Shown: positions 44,570 through 53,987, counted from the first letter of the stretch. The stretch: DNA of 64,000 bases from Theocolax elegans (GCA_026168455.1 CM047425.1:91577580-91641579), one strand, 5' to 3'. Made by a program: numbers and translations. The notes: generated by a model not told the origin, from the letters alone.

Positions 44570-44571
44570 GT

Positions 44572-45075
44572 TTACGCAGGTCCGAATATGTCGTATACTG
44601 AGCGTTTTTTACTATTTTTAATTTGTTTCTGCTTCTTCTTCTTTTTTTTAACTGAACGTTTGGAACTTCTTTTTAATTCACGAGTAGAGACGTGTATCAC
44701 ACGACGCCGACCTCTTGACTGAGTTTGTCTCCCACTTTTACTTCTTTTATAACCAGATCCTTCCATAAGACTATCTATTTTTTCTTCAGCTTTCCTCTTT
44801 AAATTATTGCCAGATTCACGAGCTCGATTACGTAATGACTCTTTAAATGATACGTTATTGCTGCTTACATCGTCCAAAACATTTATACTAGCTTTTAAAG
44901 CTTCTTTACCGACTGCACGAGCACCACGCTTTATGAATGGTAAAACCTTATGAAAAATACCTTTAAGAAATTGGCCAATACCTCCATGGCCTTTCTGATA
45001 AGGTGATCCAATATAAACATGCTCAATACCGCCATTCCCGACCTGATTCTCATAATAGTCAATGTAGTGAGACAT
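44572..45075 (-). CDS. Polinton basic glycine-rich protein
   Basis: A 167-aa protein between the two capsid genes. The N-terminal third has Gly-Gly pairs (VGNGGIEHV, KGHGGIGQFL), followed by an amphipathic-looking helix (LKGIFHKVLPFIKRGARAV) and a Lys/Arg-rich C-terminus with strings of Lys around 140-155, likely nuclear-localising or DNA-binding. Proteins of this shape are common next to capsid genes in insect Polintons. The Gly-Gly sites next to an amphipathic helix recall a protease-processed minor virion protein with membrane or core function, but that is inference. The start at 45075 is the first ATG, and a 12-bp gap separates it from the minor capsid gene. Confidence 0.75.
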   Translation of the reverse strand: MSHYIDYYENQVGNGGIEHVYIGSPYQKGHGGIGQFLKGIFHKVLPFIKRGARAVGKEALKASINVLDDVSSNNVSFKESLRNRARESGNNLKRKAEEKIDSLMEGSGYKRSKSGRQTQSRGRRRVIHVSTRELKRSSKRSVKKKKKKQKQIKNSKKRSVYDIFGPA

Positions 45076-45087
45076 TTTGTTATATTA

Positions 45088-45906
45088 TTATTCAACTTGA
45101 CGAAAATGAAGTGTCACGGTTGACGTTCCACACTCGAATGGTATTACACGACCAAGATGATCTCTTATATCAATCGTAACTGTTCGGAAACAGTTTCTAA
45201 CAAGAGGTATGTAATTTATAGGTGCAAAAATTTGATATTGATTTGATGCAAATACGTAGTCTTTATAATTTACTGGTACAACACGTACCAAAGATGTTTG
45301 AGCATCACCTACAATACAGGGTTCTGTAATATCCGAATAAATGTATAAATGTTGTGGTAAGGCGTTTAAGACATTTGCCGGACGCGATGCATAAGATGGA
45401 TTGTAGTTTACTTTTAAATATTCTTTAACATCAGCAAAACCAAGAATATCTAAAACGCTTCGACTCATTTTTAGAGAATGATCATGGTTACATGTATCAG
45501 GGTTACACACCCTCTCGGCATATACAAAAGTATTGTTATGTTCAGAGGAAAGATTAAACCTAATATGAGTGTTTATTAATGCACGATTTAACCTTTCTAA
45601 AAACTCTGTAATATTTGGATATATACCATAAGGTATAAGTACAGATCTATTTTCTATGTCAACTATGTCAGCTTTAAAGGCATCTCTATATACTGGTGAT
45701 AAAATGGATATTGACGTTATCTCTCTTTCGTCTTCCCGTAAATGCAAGAATGAACGGGGAAAATGAATTTCTGCTAAACCGACTTCCCACGATCCTCGCA
45801 AGTTTATTTCTTGAGGTAATTTTGTGGTGTAACACGATGTTGTATTGTCAGGAAAAACATGCATACTGCTATTACTTGGTAGTATCATATAAAATTGGTT
45901 TTTCAT
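45088..45906 (-). CDS. mCP: Polinton minor capsid (penton-like) protein
   Basis: A 272-aa ORF opening with FYMILPSNSSMHVFPDNTT and then LPQEINLRGSWEVGLAEIHF, the signature N-terminus of the Polinton minor (single jelly-roll) capsid protein, equivalent to penton proteins. A C-terminal block, IDIRDHLGRVIPFECGTSTVTLHFR, is also family-typical. There is no internal break. It lies one base after the integrase stop and 12 bp before the basic protein, so integrase, mCP, basic protein and MCP form a tight minus-strand block. Confidence 0.88.
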   Translation of the reverse strand: MKNQFYMILPSNSSMHVFPDNTTSCYTTKLPQEINLRGSWEVGLAEIHFPRSFLHLREDEREITSISILSPVYRDAFKADIVDIENRSVLIPYGIYPNITEFLERLNRALINTHIRFNLSSEHNNTFVYAERVCNPDTCNHDHSLKMSRSVLDILGFADVKEYLKVNYNPSYASRPANVLNALPQHLYIYSDITEPCIVGDAQTSLVRVVPVNYKDYVFASNQYQIFAPINYIPLVRNCFRTVTIDIRDHLGRVIPFECGTSTVTLHFRQVE

Positions 45907-45907
45907 T

Positions 45908-47008
45908 TCAAATATTTTTAATTTCTGATGCTAGTACCCAAGAGTTGAATTTACTAGGATATCCTACCCAACTGACAAAGTACTTTTTTCGTTTACCAGA
46001 ACCAATTGTTTTTAATATTTTATCAATTTTGTATATACTTGTCTGCAAATCTTTACGTATAACTGAGAGTTCTTCTTCGTAAAATATACCGTCTATGATT
46101 TCACCATTCAAGTCTTCTATTTCGTATACAGGTGGTTTTCTATGTTTTAAGACTCTAATAATTTTAAAAATCTCTTCAGACCAATTAGCCATATATCCTT
46201 TCTCGAAGGTGCCTTTAGTTCGACTGATGCGTACAAGATCTCCTACGGCATATTTAGGTTTTTTCTCATTTATTTCGTATCGTGAATCCATATTTTTCTT
46301 TGCTATGTGTGCATTATATATTGTTACAATTGCAGGCGCCATCTTTATAGTAGAATGACGAGAATTATTATATCCTTTTACAAGGTCAGGTAAGACATCG
46401 ATATATCTTTTTGTATTTTGATGTGTAAAGTAACGCCACATTTTCTGTTTTAGAGTTCGATTAAATCTTTCAACGATAGCTGCTTTAACATCAGGATTTC
46501 GGGCTACTCTGTGTTTTATGTTAAATGATTTTAACAATTTCTGCATAGCTGAACCTAAAAATTCACATCCCCTGTCGGATTGTAAAATTCTTGGTAATCT
46601 ATTGTTACTTCGCGAAAGAATATCCTGAAATGCTTGTGTAACTGTAAAACACGTTTTATTTTTCAATGGTTCAACCCAAACATATTTACTCAATACATCA
46701 ATCACTACTAATAAATATGCAAATCCATCGTTATAAGTTTTTAAAGATGTAAGCTCAATCAAATCGCACTCCCATACAGAATCGATTTCTTCTACATTAT
46801 AATGAAGACGTGGAAATTTTTTACGTATAGGTTTATGAAGAGTATAGGCATCTTGAGTTTGTAACCATTTATAAATTTTCTTTTTGTCAATTTTATTTTT
46901 CAGTTTATCAACTACTCTGTAAGCTCCTGCATATCCAGCATTATTACTAGGATCGTAATATACCTTGTGTAATAAATTTAATTTTGTTTTTAGCATCTTT
47001 TCAAACAT
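45908..47008 (-). CDS. INT: Polinton integrase (retroviral-type DDE) with chromodomain
   Basis: A 366-aa protein. The N-terminal region (about 1-70) precedes an rve-type core with Asp82 (WECDLIEL), Asp145 (ILQSDRGCEF) and Glu180 (AAIVERFNR), a D,D-35-E arrangement with all three acidic residues present. An SH3-like stretch (about 250-315: YAVGDLVRISRTKGTFEKGY) is followed by a C-terminal chromodomain (about 325-366, ending YFVSWVGYPSKFNSWVLASEI). The enzyme would insert the linear element and create the 6-bp duplication seen at the ends. The chromodomain may steer integration to particular chromatin, as known for chromoviral integrases. The ORF appears intact. An HHCC zinc finger is not evident. 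Confidence 0.95.
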   Translation of the reverse strand: MFEKMLKTKLNLLHKVYYDPSNNAGYAGAYRVVDKLKNKIDKKKIYKWLQTQDAYTLHKPIRKKFPRLHYNVEEIDSVWECDLIELTSLKTYNDGFAYLLVVIDVLSKYVWVEPLKNKTCFTVTQAFQDILSRSNNRLPRILQSDRGCEFLGSAMQKLLKSFNIKHRVARNPDVKAAIVERFNRTLKQKMWRYFTHQNTKRYIDVLPDLVKGYNNSRHSTIKMAPAIVTIYNAHIAKKNMDSRYEINEKKPKYAVGDLVRISRTKGTFEKGYMANWSEEIFKIIRVLKHRKPPVYEIEDLNGEIIDGIFYEEELSVIRKDLQTSIYKIDKILKTIGSGKRKKYFVSWVGYPSKFNSWVLASEIKNI

Positions 47009-47020
47009 TACCTATTATAG

Positions 47021-47902
47021 TTAAAAACTTAACCAACCACCGTTTCCTTTTTGAAGATTTTTAGCAGAATTTTTGTTGTATTTTGACCTCGTACGAAGAG
47101 TGTTTACCGAAAATGAATCATTATCATTACTCAAATTTAGCTGTCTACTTATTACAGTATTTTCACTGTTATCAAAACTATTAGTCAGAGTAGAGCTATT
47201 TCTATGTGTCGTAGGCATCGGTGTTGACGCGTGTATTTTGGAATTTGTGAAACTCGGTTGAGGTGATGAAAAGGACGATTTATTTGAAATAGATAACTGT
47301 CCTTGTTGGTAAAATGAATCATTTCCTACACATTCCAATGGTATTCCAATATCTCGTAGAAACCATGCAAACTGTTCACGACCAATCGCTTTTACATTTT
47401 TTCTTTTTCTTACAACATCATTTACAAGATCTACAATATTTGATTCTTCAAGAACCGTACCGTCTATAGTGATTGTACCTTTATTATTCCAAGATATCCT
47501 AGATCTTATGCTAGGGTTTTGCAAGAAATGCATTAATAATTCGGCTTTACGTCTATAAGTTGGAGGAACTGATAATGTTATTGTGTCAATATCAATACCA
47601 TTTTTTAATTCATTTTCGTTTGCTAAATCATGTTGATTAATACTTTTCTTTATGTTTTCTAAATATGACAAGTAACGTTGTAAAACTTGCTGATATTTTG
47701 ACCATTTAGAGCGTTCATCTAGTTCATTTGAGTTTAATATTTCATTCATTTGAGTATCTAATCGTGACAAATGATTACCAGGAGTTTGTACGGTAGTAGG
47801 TTTTAAATAATTCTCATTATGTACATTTTGAAAATCGTTTACTCTGTTAAGCTTGTCCAAACTATCTTGAGGTATAAGAACTAATTTGCGTGCATTCTGC
47901 AT
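47021..47902 (-). CDS. Conserved Polinton protein of unknown function
   Basis: A 293-aa ORF with three zones: a Gln/Asn-rich N-terminal helix region (ERSKWSKYQQVLQRYLSYLENI, about 62-83); a compact middle domain (about 105-195: SVPPTYRRKAELLMHFLQ, ...IDGTVLEESNIVDLVNDVV, ...QFAWFLRDIGIP); and a low-complexity Ser/Asn/Thr-rich tail ending in a basic patch (NTLRTRSKYNKNSAKNLQKG). The middle domain looks like one found at the same place, between ATPase and integrase, in other arthropod Polintons, but its role is not known to me. The mid-domain plus disordered, basic tail could suit a scaffold or DNA-associated virion protein, which is speculation. The ORF is intact. Confidence 0.75.
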   Translation of the reverse strand: MQNARKLVLIPQDSLDKLNRVNDFQNVHNENYLKPTTVQTPGNHLSRLDTQMNEILNSNELDERSKWSKYQQVLQRYLSYLENIKKSINQHDLANENELKNGIDIDTITLSVPPTYRRKAELLMHFLQNPSIRSRISWNNKGTITIDGTVLEESNIVDLVNDVVRKRKNVKAIGREQFAWFLRDIGIPLECVGNDSFYQQGQLSISNKSSFSSPQPSFTNSKIHASTPMPTTHRNSSTLTNSFDNSENTVISRQLNLSNDNDSFSVNTLRTRSKYNKNSAKNLQKGNGGWLSF

Positions 47903-47911
47903 TCTTGATAT

Positions 47912-48271
47912 TTATGAACGGGAAGGAATAAGAGCTGACAAAACTGTACCTAGTACAGGTGCAAGTAGTGCTGTTAAGAAACCGTGCCCTTTTTGTACAA
48001 TCAAACGTTTCTTACTTTTCCACGACGTAGAATTTCTATTTGACAATTTACGTAATACGTGTTTATGTTTAGATAGTTTAGCTTTCTGTGTATTAGTGAG
48101 TGAGACGTTGCCTTTTAAAGTATTTAATGCACATTCGCATATACCTTTGATTATTCTACGATCAGCTAATTTTAATACAGCATTCCTTTGACAATTGTTT
48201 AAATGATATAGAGCATGCAGTACGTTTGCTGTTTTGGGATCGAGTGACTTTTTCGACCTTGTCGGAGCCAT
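47912..48271 (-). CDS. Small conserved Polinton protein with basic body and hydrophobic C-terminus
   Basis: A 119-aa protein. The first half has CQRNAVLKLADRRIIKGICE and ALNTLKGNVSLTNTQKAKLS, a helical block recognisable in many animal Polintons. A Lys/Arg-rich middle follows, and the end is a short hydrophobic segment, GFLTALLAPVLGTVLSALIP, preceded by QKGHG. The shape (basic, then a hydrophobic helix after a Gly motif) suggests a small virion or membrane-active component that could be cleaved by the protease; no function has been shown to my knowledge. The start overlaps the ATPase stop region (48271), so the genes are immediately adjacent. Confidence 0.75.
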   Translation of the reverse strand: MAPTRSKKSLDPKTANVLHALYHLNNCQRNAVLKLADRRIIKGICECALNTLKGNVSLTNTQKAKLSKHKHVLRKLSNRNSTSWKSKKRLIVQKGHGFLTALLAPVLGTVLSALIPSRS

Positions 48272-48942
48272 TATATATGCAATACTGATAGGTCACGAGA
48301 AGAAACACCTCTCTTTATATTTTTCGGTGTATAAACATATTGAAAAGGATCGTCGGGAAAAATATTAGTGCGCACTCTACATATTTCTGGAGTATTTTGT
48401 TTTAAGTCAAGTAATAAATAGCCATGAGGTACAGACGTAGCATCCATATAAGATTCTTGTAAAAATTTTGGATTTTCAGGGTATACTTGGCGAGCCATAT
48501 GTTGTATTTGAGCACGATCCCTTGGATTTTTAAAAATTACAATATAATTTGAATTGAGTGAAATGTCTCTCTGTTTTGGACCTTGATGAAATAAATTTTG
48601 CGTTATAAAAATTACACTGATATTTTTATGATGACTTCCTTTTGTAAATAAATCGGCAACAGTATTATTTGATGACTCGCGCATTAAATCATCGATCACT
48701 ACCAACTTTGGACGAGAATCCGACGCAAAATCCTCGTTTTGAGGTAACCCTTCGTGAAACTCTACATCGTTACCGTATTCTAAATATCCGTCTTGCCATT
48801 CTGAGTAATACAATAGTTTACGGGCAAAAACGGTATCGGACATTTTGTCAATTTGGCGGAAAAACCGTTTAACAAAGTACGTTTTACCACATCCTGTGGG
48901 TCCACAGATCATTGATGTCCATGGGTGTTTCCACGATATCAT
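48271..48942 (-). CDS. ATP: Polinton genome-packaging ATPase (A32/FtsK-HerA type)
   Basis: The first true ATG is at 48942, giving 223 aa; the frame is open 11 codons further, but only from a TTG. Walker A is GPTGCGKT (residues 14-21), Walker B is LVVIDDLM (about 80-87), and a TQN sensor-like motif follows in ISVIFITQNLFHQ. This is the A32-like family that pumps DNA into capsids in nucleocytoplasmic viruses, virophages and Polintons. All key residues are present, with no break. Confidence 0.92.
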   Translation of the reverse strand: MISWKHPWTSMICGPTGCGKTYFVKRFFRQIDKMSDTVFARKLLYYSEWQDGYLEYGNDVEFHEGLPQNEDFASDSRPKLVVIDDLMRESSNNTVADLFTKGSHHKNISVIFITQNLFHQGPKQRDISLNSNYIVIFKNPRDRAQIQHMARQVYPENPKFLQESYMDATSVPHGYLLLDLKQNTPEICRVRTNIFPDDPFQYVYTPKNIKRGVSSRDLSVLHI

Positions 48943-48979
48943 TTTAAAAATAACAATAAAAAAATCTAAAGTCAAGCTT

Positions 48980-49080
48980 GTTTCTAACCGCGGAGGGCCA
49001 CACGGGCGGATACGTACGAGAATTCAGCTAATAATCGTACGTACGCGGCGAAAGAATCTAGCGTACTGAACCGCGGGTAT
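48980..49080. promoter_or_regulatory. CpG-rich palindromic block inside the Polinton
   Basis: Directly upstream of the ATPase gene, a 100-bp G+C-rich island stands out in A+T-rich sequence. It is bounded by CCGCGG at 48988-48993 and 49071-49076 and holds a perfect 9-bp inverted repeat, TACGTACGA (49011-49019) and TCGTACGTA (49035-49043), with a 15-bp spacer. It could be a promoter/operator for the leftward late-type gene block or a structured replication site; this is inference from position and symmetry. Confidence 0.45.
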
Positions 49081-49367
49081 TAGCTTAGATATATTTATAA
49101 GCTAATATTTAATAAACAAACAAGAATAAGCTAGTTTGAAATAAAAATATGAAATTATAATACAATTTTAAAAATAATTGGAATGTAATTTAGACATTAA
49201 AATATTGAATTTATTAAATAAATTTTTAATAATAATGTGGATAGAAAGGATAGAGGGAGTGAAAATATTTAAATAATACATAGTATCACAATTTATAGTT
49301 ATATATATATACATATATTTATTTATTATTATTCACAATATCATTTATAAAGATTTACTACAATACA
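49081..49367. other. Non-coding A+T-rich spacer inside the Polinton
   Basis: No open frame; short (TA)n run near 49301-49320. It probably holds the 3' end of the Cys-rich ORF transcript. Confidence 0.4.
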
Positions 49368-49935
49368 TTAATATACAATTTTTTTTAAACTATTATCATT
49401 ATTATAAGAATAAAAATATCGCGTACTGTCCACATGAATCGGACAATGAGGATTATCGTTTAACATATTTTGAGACTTGATATTATCTATTATTAAATGC
49501 AAAGAATTAATTTTTCTTACTTCTATAGTTTTCAATATTTTTGTTACGTGTACGTTCTCGTGAGTTACAAGATCATTGAGTACAATATTTTTTTTCACGC
49601 GTTCGCAATCATCAGCCTCGCACACTAACATATTACATATACCACAAACTTCCCACACACAGTCAAAATTCATTTGATAGGATATATGTACATTACAATG
49701 TTTTGACAATTTTTTTAACATTTTTAACATTTCGTTATATTTTATATTACATTCTTCGCTCTTATATCTATTTTCCTTTAAAATTATTAATATGTGCAAA
49801 GCCTTGTGCCATGCTAATCCTTCTAATGTATTTTTGTATTCTGGAAAATATTTGCATTTAGGTACGTTACAATTTTTACAACATGTATTAGTTAAATTAA
49901 GCCAAGCATTATTATCTGGAACATAAAAAATAATA
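49368..49935 (-). CDS. Cys-rich Polinton ORF, start unresolved
   Basis: The frame is open from about 49965 to the stop at 49368, but the first codon often counted as a start (49799) is TTG, and no in-frame ATG exists in the upper part. Coding character clearly extends upstream of it (FYVPDNNAWLNLTNTCCKNC...CKYF). An acceptor-like TTATGTTCCAG lies at about 49919, so a short upstream exon is likely. Cysteines come in pairs (CCKNC, VCGICNMLVCEADDC), suggesting zinc binding. The rest is Lys/Ile/Asn-rich. It lies just after the polymerase stop (50030) on the same strand. I do not recognise the family. Confidence 0.5.
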
Positions 49936-50029
49936 TTTTTGTTTATACATCGTTATTATTATATATATATTTACATAACACACCATTCTTATATTTAAAA
50001 ATAACTATACATATTTTCTATTATTATTA

Positions 50030-51784
50030 TTATACATGCATTTTCTTATAACCATAAGGATATGATATATGTTCATTTTCATGCCTTCTTTTAAGGTTAT
50101 TGGCTTTAGTTTTCTTGGTTTCTTCCTTTGTTACAACGTCATGAAAAGCAGTACGACGTATAGCGTTATATTTACATTCAATTACATTATCTGTATTTAA
50201 TACGAGAGCTTTAATCTTATCATAATTTACAGTATTCACAGTCGATGAATTTAACGTGATACCCTTAATTTTACAAACCTCATGAGTAGTTCCGTTAGGG
50301 GTATTTACAATGTAAGAATAAAATTTTGGACCGGCTGAGACAAATTTACAAATATAACTGTTTTTTCCGTAGCATTCTAATTCATCCGTCATATCGCCCA
50401 ATAATCTCCCTGTAGGTATCTTGTATTCATTTGGAGTGTTTTTATTTATATAGATACACGAGTCTGTATCGTAATATAATATTCTATCATGTAATTTTTC
50501 TAAGTAAGAATACAATTTTAATCGTGCTTGAGCTGTTGTATATGCTGCAATAACAACATTTGTAATAGAAGATGGACTGTAAACGTTATCTTTATACTTC
50601 CAATTTATATAAAAAACTTCCTGATTAACCGGTAAAACATTAAATAATTCTTTATCATCACATTCAAGAATTTCAATTAATCTGTTTCTGTCTCTAATAA
50701 CTTCAGTAGTACCCATATTTTCCCTCTGACCAAATTTACCCCAAAATGAATTTAACGCTAGTTTAGCTAAAAATCGCATTCCGGGGTTAGATTCAATTTT
50801 CTCTTTTTCTAAAAGTATGCCTTCCTCTGTTTCATATTCTTTTAAATACTTTTCACGCGATTCATTATCAGTACAATTTGAAGGCCACCCACTCGCTTGT
50901 TGTTTAAGTTTTAAAAATGTATTAATGTATTCAACAAACAGTCCACCTTTATCATTGCTCTCATCACGTTTAAACTGAGTTACACTATATTGCCATATTT
51001 CATATATAGCTGTTATAGTGTACCCTACATTCAAAGCTTTTTTTAATTCTTCAGAGACCCAAGTACCTGTCAACTCTCTATCCCTAATGTTTTCGTGGGT
51101 GCATTCGGTTTGTGTCAAATTTTCACAACAGGATCGACACAATGGAAACATTAATTTGTTATGCATCCGTACTGGTAGTACGGGTAAAAATAACTCTCTT
51201 GGAGGTAAAACTCTACATTTTATCAATCCTTCAATTTTTTCTATATTAAAATTATTTCCTGTTAAAATTTTGCATTTATCACCCACAAAAATATCAGGAT
51301 GACCTACAGGGAATTTCCCTACTTTACATATATAAGGATATAATGAGCAAATGTCCACATACGAAATTGTTTCGTTTTCTTTCGTTTCTGCCAGAGAAAC
51401 GATATTCTCTGTACGTCCCCCGAAAAACGAATCTCTAGGATTTAAACAGTCACTCAACAATAACGGATGATTGAATAATAATTGAACTAATTCAGGATTT
51501 TCAGTTTTATATTTTTTGAACACACACCCCCAGATTTCTACAAGTATATATCCAAATGATTTGATACGGTTGGAAATATTAATCGTACGCGAATAACGCT
51601 GATCAAAAGTATCGCCATAACTTTCTAAAATTTTGGTACGTTGATCATCTTTGTAGCATTCGATACATCCATGCCAAAAACAACCGTGGAATTGGTATAC
51701 ATATCGTTTACCATCAGTATCTTTGTAATACCCGTCTACCAGGATATTCTCACGTAAGTCTATATTCTGCCCCCTTACCAGCAT
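50030..51784 (-). CDS. POLB: Polinton DNA polymerase B, C-terminal (polymerase) part
   Basis: A 584-codon frame carrying the polymerase half of a protein-primed family B DNA polymerase. A segment with VDGYY...QFHGCFWHGC (about 16-40) looks like the small nuclease-like insert found between exonuclease and polymerase domains in Polinton PolBs. Motif A is DICSLYP (144-150), motif B lies in LNSFWGKFG (344-352), and motif C is YYDTDS (437-442). All polymerase acidic residues are present. The first ATG (51784) is unlikely to be a real start: the exonuclease half lies upstream in another frame and overlaps by 35 bp. So the gene is broken or frameshifted here. The C-terminus is basic (KKTKANNLKRRHENEH). 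Confidence 0.9.
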   Translation of the reverse strand: MLVRGQNIDLRENILVDGYYKDTDGKRYVYQFHGCFWHGCIECYKDDQRTKILESYGDTFDQRYSRTINISNRIKSFGYILVEIWGCVFKKYKTENPELVQLLFNHPLLLSDCLNPRDSFFGGRTENIVSLAETKENETISYVDICSLYPYICKVGKFPVGHPDIFVGDKCKILTGNNFNIEKIEGLIKCRVLPPRELFLPVLPVRMHNKLMFPLCRSCCENLTQTECTHENIRDRELTGTWVSEELKKALNVGYTITAIYEIWQYSVTQFKRDESNDKGGLFVEYINTFLKLKQQASGWPSNCTDNESREKYLKEYETEEGILLEKEKIESNPGMRFLAKLALNSFWGKFGQRENMGTTEVIRDRNRLIEILECDDKELFNVLPVNQEVFYINWKYKDNVYSPSSITNVVIAAYTTAQARLKLYSYLEKLHDRILYYDTDSCIYINKNTPNEYKIPTGRLLGDMTDELECYGKNSYICKFVSAGPKFYSYIVNTPNGTTHEVCKIKGITLNSSTVNTVNYDKIKALVLNTDNVIECKYNAIRRTAFHDVVTKEETKKTKANNLKRRHENEHISYPYGYKKMHV

Positions 51785-53861
51785 GTATAATATCTTGACC
51801 GGTTTCTTTTTCCATTAAAATTAACCATTCCAACGATTCGCGAGAATGCGTGTTTTTCTTACGGTAACCACCTGTAGGAATAACTCCTATTTGGTCGGGT
51901 TTTAAATATTTTTTTCTATATATACGCGAGCACGCACTGGCTATAGTAGTAGCCTCAGCAAATGGACATGTATCTCCAACTTTTAAAAAACTTTTTCTAA
52001 ATTCTGAACACGACTTCCTTAAAATATCTACATCAGTTTTACAGTACTTAATAATTTCTTGCTCAAAATTAAATACGTAATTATTTTTTTCTAAATCATT
52101 GTACCATGAATCAAATTTTGCTTTGTCAGCAATCGACATCGATTCTGGAGAATAAAACTCTTTTCTAGGTAATTTACCGACATAGTTTCGATTTTCTTCG
52201 GTATTAAATAAATGGGGAAATGTTCCTTTAACAACATTTTCTGAAAAACCGAATGCTTGCGGTAATTTGCTTAACCCCATATGAAAGTAATTTAAACTAT
52301 CGATGAATTTAATTTTGTTTCCAATTTTCATTAATATAATATTTGTTCCATTTGTAATAATATTAGGCGTTATTTTTGTATTTTCAACACAATATTTTAA
52401 TATAAATTGAGCATCAAATCCCTTACTATTGTGAGCTATACATATTATCTGTTTAAAATTTAATTGTTGTTTTTCAATATTTAAAATAAAATCAATAAAA
52501 TTCTTGACAACATTATTCTTAAATATATAAGTCAATCCGTAATTACAATTTTGGCAAATATTTTTCATTTCCGAATCAATACAAGAACTGCAACAAACTT
52601 GTGCTACACATAAATTAACTTTGTGAAATAAAATTGTTTTATTTGGATTGTTACAACGTGTCTGTTGTTGCGTTTCGAAATCATAAAAAATAAATATAGA
52701 TTCTTCTCGTTCACCTTTATACTTATTTTTAATAACTGGTATATAACATTTATGGTTGTACGGCCTAATCGTAGCACAAATGGAACAAAATGAATTGCCA
52801 CAAGTATGAGATTTATATTCCACAGATTTTAATTTTCCGCATGTAACACACTTTCGCAACGCTTCGCATACTGATAAATTTTTCCTATATGAATTTTCTT
52901 TTAAATGATTTTTAAAACAATTTTCACCGTAAAAATTTAATAAACATATGCTACATGTAAAAGAGATATTATTTTTATTACAAATACCCACAGTTTTGCA
53001 TTTAGGACATTTATCTGGACATTTATGCGTCGATATACGTTTTGTACCTACATTACACGAAACGCAAAAATTATGACACGCAGCAGCCCCTGTCAAATTA
53101 GTAATGACATCGTAATGTTTTTCCTCGGGACTGTATAAAATATTTAACGTTTTTTCTATCTCAATATTTAAATCTTTTAATTGTTTAACCCCATTAAATA
53201 ATGGTTCATCGCCCGTCCCTATATAATTTTTTTCAAATACCATTATACCTGTATTGAAAGATTTTAAATATTCTTGAAATTTTCGAATTTCTTCTAACCC
53301 ACATCCTCTAGTTGAATCTATTTGAACCCCTGCTTTTTGAATCAATTCATCAGCTAATAATAATTGTTTCTTACAATTGCTTTGCCGAACCTGATCCCAC
53401 TTTAATTTTAATTCTGGTGTAATATTTTGACCGGCCAAGATTTTTTCACTATGAACTAAGGCAACAACTAGAGCACGCGGAAAACATTTTTCATCGGTAT
53501 TATTAATCCTAACTATAGATTTAGAAATAACCGTGTCAAAGTTGGTGTATTTATTTCTTCGACCTTTCCCATCTATCGATTTGACACAAGTTACTGTTAT
53601 TTTAAATGTGTTATCAATTTTAAATTCTCGCGCACTTTGAGATATTAACTCTATTGACCTCCATAAATCCTCAACCGAATATTGATTTAACCGTTTAAAT
53701 TTATAAATAGGTCCCTGATTTAGAGTATTACTCGATACTGTGATCCCTATGAAATCATTTTGGTCATAAGTACGTAATATATAACTAAATAACGCTTGCA
53801 TACACTCGTTTAAATCAGTCGTTACATTTCCGGTTAAGTTATTATCACGAAATTTTAACAT
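51750..53861 (-). CDS. POLB: Polinton DNA polymerase B, N-terminal and exonuclease part
   Basis: A 703-codon frame. Residues 1-250 form an N-terminal domain of unknown fold. Residues about 262-372 are rich in Cys/His pairs (CHNFCVSC, CPDKCPKC, CSICLLNF, CGNSFCSIC), suggesting several zinc ribbons. The 3'-5' proofreading domain follows: Exo I FYDFET (392-397), Exo II HNSKGFD (477-483) and Exo III YCKTDVD (606-612). The frame stops at 51750, shortly after the exonuclease domain, and the polymerase domain continues in another frame. Upstream of the ATG at 53861 the same frame stays open through about 40 more coding-like codons into the (GAA)n tract, so the true N-terminus is probably further upstream, in the spliced exons at 54077-55145. 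Confidence 0.9.
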   Translation of the reverse strand: MLKFRDNNLTGNVTTDLNECMQALFSYILRTYDQNDFIGITVSSNTLNQGPIYKFKRLNQYSVEDLWRSIELISQSAREFKIDNTFKITVTCVKSIDGKGRRNKYTNFDTVISKSIVRINNTDEKCFPRALVVALVHSEKILAGQNITPELKLKWDQVRQSNCKKQLLLADELIQKAGVQIDSTRGCGLEEIRKFQEYLKSFNTGIMVFEKNYIGTGDEPLFNGVKQLKDLNIEIEKTLNILYSPEEKHYDVITNLTGAAACHNFCVSCNVGTKRISTHKCPDKCPKCKTVGICNKNNISFTCSICLLNFYGENCFKNHLKENSYRKNLSVCEALRKCVTCGKLKSVEYKSHTCGNSFCSICATIRPYNHKCYIPVIKNKYKGEREESIFIFYDFETQQQTRCNNPNKTILFHKVNLCVAQVCCSSCIDSEMKNICQNCNYGLTYIFKNNVVKNFIDFILNIEKQQLNFKQIICIAHNSKGFDAQFILKYCVENTKITPNIITNGTNIILMKIGNKIKFIDSLNYFHMGLSKLPQAFGFSENVVKGTFPHLFNTEENRNYVGKLPRKEFYSPESMSIADKAKFDSWYNDLEKNNYVFNFEQEIIKYCKTDVDILRKSCSEFRKSFLKVGDTCPFAEATTIASACSRIYRKKYLKPDQIGVIPTGGYRKKNTHSRESLEWLILMEKETGQDIIHAGKGAEYRLT

Positions 53862-53987
53862 AATTACTCGCGCACTAGTTGCAAATTTTTTAAAATATTC
53901 CTCGCCTTCGTATAAAGTAATGAACGACTTACTTATTATCTCTTGTTGACGATTCTCATCTGTATTTACAGCACCGCCAATAACGTG

